From positions 1-52,507 of the forward strand of contig JAGOME010000025.1 in NCBI GenBank assembly GCA_017993715.1: a stretch of 52,507 nucleotides of DNA. Reading direction: 5' to 3'. Made by a program: the position numbers and the translations under genes. The notes under the pieces were generated by a model. That model did not search any database. It was given only the letters and a program-made list of their open reading frames with translations, and was not told the DNA's origin. Position 1 is the stretch's first letter. Every line of letters begins with the position of its first letter. The DNA is from Phycicoccus sp. (lineage in GTDB: Bacteria; Actinomycetota; Actinomycetes; Actinomycetales; Dermatophilaceae). Positions 48,597 through 52,507 of the stretch are shown one piece after another.

Positions 48597-49964
48597 TCAA
48601 CTCAACCCACAACCCGGATTGAGAATGCCGTCGGGGTCGAGCGCCGATTTGATCCGCCGGTTGAGCTCGAGGGCCTGCGGACCGAGGTAGTCGGCGAGCC
48701 AGGGTTGCTTGAGCCGGCCGACGCCGTGCTCGCCGGTGATCGTCCCACCCAAACGGATCGCCAGCTCCATCACGTCTCCATAGGCTGCCCGAGCTCGCGC
48801 GACCTGCCCCTCGTCGGCCGGGTCGAACACGATCAACGGATGCGTATTGCCATCTCCCGCATGGGCAATCACCGCGATCTCGACGTCACGAGATGCGGCA
48901 ATCTCCTCGATCCCCACGACGAGGTCGCCAAGCAAGGGCAACGGCACGCCCACGTCCTCCAACAGCAGGCTGCCGCGACGCTCGACTGCGGGGATCGCCA
49001 TCCGCCGCGCCGCGACGAAAGTCTCTCCCTCAGCGGGATCCGTCGTCACGTACACCTCGGTCGCACCCAGCCGACGACAGGCCTCCTCGACGAAACCGAG
49101 CTCCAGGGCGCACGTCGTCCCGGGCTGGTCGGATTGGACGACGAGGAGGGCCTGCGCGGTGCGGTCCAGACCCATGTGGGTGAGGTCCTCGACGGCATTG
49201 ATCGATGTCCGATCCATGAACTCCAGCATCGAAGGCCGCAGCTTGGCGGTGACCTCGAGCACCGTACCGGTGGCCCCCGACAGGAGCGGAAATGACGCGA
49301 CCAGGGTGGCCGCCGGCGGGGGAGGGGGCAGCAGGCGCAGCACCACTTCCGTGACGACCCCGAGCGTCCCTTCGCTCCCGACGAACAACTTGGTCAGCGG
49401 GAGCCCGGCCACGTCCTTGAGGCGTGGGCCGCCCAAGGTGACGACCGTGCCGTCGGCCAGCACCACGGTCAGGCCCAGGACGTAGTCAGTCGTCACGCCG
49501 TACTTAACGCAGCACAGGCCGCCTGCATTGGTCGCGACGTTCCCGCCGATCGAGCAGATCTCGAACGACGATGGGTCCGGCGGATACCACAAACCATGGT
49601 GGGCCACTGCCGCTTTGACCTCTGCATTGAGCAGTCCTGGCTCCGCCCTGCAGGTACGCGTCGCCACGTCGACGTCGATCCGCCGCATCCGCTCAGTGGA
49701 CAACACCAGACACCCATCGAGGGCTGTCGCTCCCCCCGAGAGCCCGGTGCCCGCTCCCCTCGGCACGACCCCGAGGCGGTGACGGGTCGCGAACCGCATC
49801 GTGGCCTGGACATCGGCGGTGCACGTGGCTCGGACGACAGCGAGCGGCATTCCGGCTGCCGGGTCCGCGGCGCGGTCCCAGCGATACCCGGCCATCCGGT
49901 CAGGCTCGGTCACGACGACTCCAGGCGGGAGCGCGTCGATCAGCGGCTGGAGGTCGATCGACAC
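48597..49964 (-). CDS. FAD-linked oxidase, GlcD/D-lactate dehydrogenase type
   Basis: About 455 residues from GTG 49964, which has AAGGAGG upstream; the open frame to 50156 is rejected. It has the PCMH-type FAD domain: VPRGAGTGLSGGATALDGCLVLS contacts the pyrophosphate, and SFEICSIGGNVATNAGG follows. The C-terminal cap domain has IAHAGDGNTHPLIVF (His/Asn metal or substrate ligands) and TGEHGVGRLKQPWL. The family oxidises 2-hydroxy acids such as glycolate or D-lactate. No glcE or glcF partner is present, so it is a stand-alone oxidase. Exact substrate is unknown. Confidence 0.9.
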   Translation of the reverse strand: MSIDLQPLIDALPPGVVVTEPDRMAGYRWDRAADPAAGMPLAVVRATCTADVQATMRFATRHRLGVVPRGAGTGLSGGATALDGCLVLSTERMRRIDVDVATRTCRAEPGLLNAEVKAAVAHHGLWYPPDPSSFEICSIGGNVATNAGGLCCVKYGVTTDYVLGLTVVLADGTVVTLGGPRLKDVAGLPLTKLFVGSEGTLGVVTEVVLRLLPPPPPAATLVASFPLLSGATGTVLEVTAKLRPSMLEFMDRTSINAVEDLTHMGLDRTAQALLVVQSDQPGTTCALELGFVEEACRRLGATEVYVTTDPAEGETFVAARRMAIPAVERRGSLLLEDVGVPLPLLGDLVVGIEEIAASRDVEIAVIAHAGDGNTHPLIVFDPADEGQVARARAAYGDVMELAIRLGGTITGEHGVGRLKQPWLADYLGPQALELNRRIKSALDPDGILNPGCGLS

Positions 49965-50293
49965 GGTGCTCCTCCTTACTCGGCGTGCGGCCGATGGTTG
50001 CACACCGACGCACGAGGGCCCTGCGGAAGTCTGGGGGGCCCTGCTGCTGAAGCGTCGGCGACGAGGCCGCGTGAGTCGCGTGTGACCGATGAGGTGAAGA
50101 CTGGGTCCATCGTGACGCCTGAAACACCTGGGGCTGACGTGGCCAACGAAACCCAAGCGTCACCGAAGAACGGTGGGCAGGGGACCCACGGCGGGAGCAC
50201 AGTAGGAACAGGCCACGCATAGGTGACCCAACGGCATTCGACTGCGACGGGACCGCCCGGAGTGCAGCCGCTGATGTGCAAAGGGTGAGCGTC
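49965..50293. other. Divergent intergenic region between the oxidase and transglycosylase genes
   Basis: This 329-bp region has one octamer (50232) and a possible 46-codon ORF (50082-50222). I could not place promoters for either flanking gene with confidence. Confidence 0.6.
50082..50222 (+). CDS. Possible small peptide (46 aa)
   Basis: This GTG-started frame ends at TAG 50222. The predicted peptide is hydrophilic, with ETPGADVANETQ, ASPKNGGQGTHGG and STVGTGHA blocks, no Cys and a Gly/Thr-rich C terminus. Third-position G+C (about two thirds by my count) is lower than in neighbours, and there is no clear ribosome site, so the frame may be chance. If real it lies just upstream of the transglycosylase gene. 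Confidence 0.25.
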   Translation: MTDEVKTGSIVTPETPGADVANETQASPKNGGQGTHGGSTVGTGHA

Positions 50294-51541
50294 ATGTCCT
50301 TGCCTCAGGGCATCCTCGGAGCGGGCCTTGCGCTGGGCTTGGCGGCGACCAACATCTTCGCGGGCGTCGGCTCCGCGACGGTCCTCACAGTCCCCATGGC
50401 CTTCGACGTTGCCTCGGTCCCCGCGGCGACCGCACCGATGTGGACCGGCGAGGCCGCGGTCGCTGTGCTGCACGCCAAATGGGGACCGGTCATCCCTCGG
50501 CCCGCAGCCGCTGACCCGCAGGGCGACTCCGGGGCCGGCGACGGAGCGGGCTCTGGCGGCGTGGTGATGGTGGGCGGGCGCGGCATTCCCGGGCACCTGC
50601 AACGCGCGTATGTTGCCGCCGCCGCGGCGGCACCGCAGGCCTGTCGGCTCACGCCTGCTTTCCTGGCCGCGATCGGTGAGGTCGAGTCGGGCAATCTGGC
50701 TGGCCGCGTCGTCGGCGACGATCACGTGGCCCGCCCTGGGGTCTACGGCCCCGACTTAACCGGGGGTCCCTACGCGAACATCGCCGATACCGATGGGGGC
50801 GCGCTCGACGGCGTCAGCGCCTGGGACCGCGCCGTTGGGCCGATGCAGTTCATCCCCGGCACCTGGGCGTCGTGGGGGAGCGATGGCGATGGTGACGGCC
50901 GAGCCGACCCGCAGAACGTCTATGACGCTGCGCTGTCCGCCGCGCGGTACCTCTGCGCGGGGGGTCGGGACCTGAGCACGCCAGCCGGCATCACGGCCGC
51001 CCTGTGGTCTTACAACCAGTCGGTCGAGTACGCCGCGGTTGTCCGGTCCTGGTTTGCCTGGTTCTCGGCGAACGGTGTCACGGTCGGTTCCGGCGGGCGG
51101 GATGTCCTCGCGGCCGCGCAACCGGCACCGAGCGCGGGCAGCCCGACCCCGACCGCTGTCGTGCCGAACAGCCCCGAAACGAGCCCCGCCGCGACCACGA
51201 GCGCCGCCGCGACCACGAGCCCCACCGCCGCGACGAGCCCGTCCACGTCCGTGTCCGCCACGCCAACGGCTTCCTCGACGTGGTCGCCATCCCCGAGCTC
51301 GACAGCGACGGCCACACCGTCCCCGAGCCCGACCTGGTCATGCCCGGTGATGTCAGGCTCCCCGACCGCGACGGTGTCAGGGTCGCCTTCCCCGTCGTCG
51401 TCCCTGACACCATCGGCGACCGTCACGCCGACCCCGACGTCGAGCCCTTCTGCGCCGTGCGTGGCCGCCGGCTCAGATTCGGCTGGGCCGATCTCCGACC
51501 CCGCCGCGCAGAGCGCGCCGGCGTCGACCGTCAGCCCGTAG
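50294..51541 (+). CDS. Secreted lytic transglycosylase-like protein with Ser/Thr/Pro tail
   Basis: About 415 residues from ATG 50294 (AAGGG 8 nt upstream; GTG 50276 and 50285 are alternatives). A hydrophobic N-terminal segment (GILGAGLALGLAATNIFAGV) should act as a signal peptide or anchor. The SLT/lysozyme-like domain (about 95-255) has E131 in AIGEVESGN as the likely catalytic acid. GPMQFIPGTWASWGSDGDGD, YDAALSAARYLC and WSYNQSVEYA follow, as in actinobacterial MltB/SLT-like proteins. The last 140 residues are a low-complexity Ser/Thr/Pro/Ala region, probably a wall-spanning stalk. It would cleave peptidoglycan outside the cell. Confidence 0.87.
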   Translation: MSLPQGILGAGLALGLAATNIFAGVGSATVLTVPMAFDVASVPAATAPMWTGEAAVAVLHAKWGPVIPRPAAADPQGDSGAGDGAGSGGVVMVGGRGIPGHLQRAYVAAAAAAPQACRLTPAFLAAIGEVESGNLAGRVVGDDHVARPGVYGPDLTGGPYANIADTDGGALDGVSAWDRAVGPMQFIPGTWASWGSDGDGDGRADPQNVYDAALSAARYLCAGGRDLSTPAGITAALWSYNQSVEYAAVVRSWFAWFSANGVTVGSGGRDVLAAAQPAPSAGSPTPTAVVPNSPETSPAATTSAAATTSPTAATSPSTSVSATPTASSTWSPSPSSTATATPSPSPTWSCPVMSGSPTATVSGSPSPSSSLTPSATVTPTPTSSPSAPCVAAGSDSAGPISDPAAQSAPASTVSP

Positions 51542-51566
51542 CGCGCCGGAGCCGCGTCCACCCGGT

Positions 51567-51572
51567 CGTAGG
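51567..51572 (+). promoter_or_regulatory. -10 box TAGGGT, leaderless start of the M16 protease
   Basis: TAGGGT is followed by 7 nt and the ATG at 51580. Confidence 0.6.
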
Positions 51573-51579
51573 GTGGAGC

Positions 51580-52507
51580 CCATGCCCTTGGACTACCCCA
51601 TCCACGAGCACCGGCTCGACAACGGTCTGCGAGTTGTCGTTTCCCCGGACTCGACGGTCCCCAACGTCACGGTCAATCTCTGGGTGGGGGTCGGCTCCCG
51701 CCATGAGAGTCCCGGACGCACCGGCTTCGCGCACCTCTTCGAGCATCTGATGTTCCAGGGCTCTCGCAACGTCCGCAGCGGCGAGCACTTCGAGGCCCTG
51801 ATGGCCGTCGGTGGGCGGCTCAACGCCACGACGTGGTTCGATCGCACGAATTACTTCGAGACAGTGCCGCGCGGGGCGATGGAACTGGCCTTGTGGCTCG
51901 AGGCCGACCGGCACGGGCATCTGCTCGACGCGGTCAATCAGACCAATCTGGATAACCAACGCGACGTCGTCAAAGAGGAGAAGCGGCAGCGTTACGACAA
52001 CCAGCCTTACGGTGACGCGCTTATCGAGGTCTATGCCGCGACCTTCCCCGCCGGCCATCCCTATCACCATCCGACGATTGGATCGATGGAGGATCTCGAT
52101 GCCGCCACGCTCGACGACGTTCACCAGTTCTTCCGGACTCACTACGGCCCCAACAACACCGTCCTCACGCTTGTCGGCGACCTCACTCCCGAGGAGGGCC
52201 TGGCCGCCGCCGAGCGCCACTTTGGTGGCCTGAAACCCATTGCCTTGCCGCCAGATCCGACCCCGGCACCCTTGCCGCCGCTGGCCGCCCCGGCCGAGGT
52301 GGAGGTACGGCGTGCCGTCCCCAACGACCGGCTGCACATCGCCTTCCGGCTCCCCGTCGACGGCACGGCGGACTTTCACGCAACGGCCCTGGCCATGGAC
52401 GCGATTGGTGGACTCGCATCGAGCCGGCTCGGCCGCCGCCTCGTGCGCGCCGAGCAATCGGCCCTCAATGCGCACGCCACGGCGGGGGGCTCCATCGGGG
52501 GCCACTC
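51580..52507 (+). CDS. M16 family zinc metallopeptidase (partial, runs off the window)
   Basis: The first 309 codons of an M16 (pitrilysin/insulinase-like) peptidase; the frame is open to the last base. The inverted zinc motif HxxEH is H51-L-F-E54-H55 in GFAHLFEHLMFQG. The distal Glu ligand lies in the helix around QRDVVKEEKRQRY, about 75 residues later, as in the family. VRRAVPNDRLHIAFRLP opens the second half-barrel. It is a cytosolic peptidase, often encoded as a tandem pair with a second M16 subunit, which may lie beyond the window. ATG 51580 follows a TAGGGT box by 7 nt. Confidence 0.92.

Larger units (their letters stand above)
454..50588. repeat. Window-wide iterated octamer GAATGCCG / CGGCATTC (53 sites)
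   Basis: Found by reading both strands. GAATGCCG starts at 1359, 6538, 6928, 7307, 10953, 14101, 14327, 15978, 16467, 19759, 20072, 21484, 22755, 30317, 36273, 36631, 36944, 37242, 39120, 40935, 41435, 42355, 45530, 47589 and 48623. CGGCATTC starts at 454, 2204, 3648, 5582, 7327, 10558, 11897, 13774, 15063, 17505, 18161, 20516, 23100, 25757, 27436, 29410, 32194, 33466, 33715, 34713, 37568, 40919, 43866, 45400, 45866, 49855, 50232 and 50581. Flanking bases show no fixed extension. Role unknown; see findings. Confidence 0.88.

Noticed and set aside
454-50588. The octamer explained by codon bias for Ala-Phe alone
   Set aside because: Genic copies use five reading frames and both strands, need rare codons (GCA, ATT, AAT, CAT), and eleven copies are outside genes or at gene edges.

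Overview
The window is high-GC DNA (about 70% G+C by eye) from an actinobacterium. It carries actinobacterial marker families: WhiB7, AdnA/AdnB, UvrD2 with a tetracysteine/HRDC tail, MoeZ, a DUF3107 protein, a PPA1309-family protein and a UPF0182 giant membrane protein. From memory, the order ParA - RhlE - ferritin-like - DUF3107 - TetR - MoeZ - AdnA - AdnB - phosphotransferase - NudC - UvrD2 - WhiB7 - ABC1 kinase - ThiF-like - DUF2342 - PDZ/S16 - UPF0182 matches the Mycobacterium tuberculosis Rv3213c-Rv3193c neighbourhood. So most of 11.8-47.8 kb is ancestral core. I would guess a member of the Micrococcales (Intrasporangiaceae-like), but the family is an inference.

Layout. (a) 1-8.3 kb: a one-carbon module. 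It has a corrinoid protein, a methyl-THF:corrinoid methyltransferase, an Fe-S/ASKHA corrinoid-reactivating protein and a DUF1638 protein in one tight operon. An MFS transporter, a VOC protein, a homocysteine S-methyltransferase and a divergent MetF-like reductase follow. (b) 8.3-13.7 kb: a dienelactone hydrolase, a Cas4/RecB-type nuclease, a GNAT enzyme, a TMEM175-like channel, an orphan ParA and a zinc alcohol dehydrogenase. (c) 14.1-18.4 kb: an ABC transporter (ATPase plus FtsX-like permease) divergent from a NarL-type two-component system. (d) 18.4-35.4 kb: RhlE, sulfur/molybdopterin (MoeZ), the AdnAB double-strand-break resection machine, NudC, a GT-C mannosyltransferase-like protein and UvrD2. 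(e) 35.4-36.5 kb: whiB7 with a complete-looking control region (AT-rich WhiB7 box, -35/-10, 61-codon upstream ORF, attenuator). (f) 36.9-47.8 kb: an HhH-GPD protein, an ABC1 kinase, small zinc ribbons, NUDIX, DUF2342, MoaE, a PDZ-Lon protease and UPF0182. (g) 47.8-52.5 kb: an initiator tRNA, a repeat-rich gap, a GlcD-type oxidase, a lytic transglycosylase and the start of an M16 protease. No phage, IS, CRISPR or rRNA was seen.

The most striking signal is not a gene. The octamer GAATGCCG (or its complement CGGCATTC) occurs 53 times by my hand count, about once per kilobase. It is balanced between strands (25/28), used in five of six reading frames and enriched between genes; base composition predicts about two. 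It appears twice as a close inverted pair, one of them a terminator-like hairpin. Its density, balance and hairpin use resemble DNA uptake sequences of naturally competent Gram-negatives; a recombination (Chi-like) or other whole-genome signal is the main alternative. Secondary signals are three palindrome-rich intergenic islands sharing modules, and a set of 14 genes whose start codon lies 6-8 nt after a TANNNT box (leaderless transcription).
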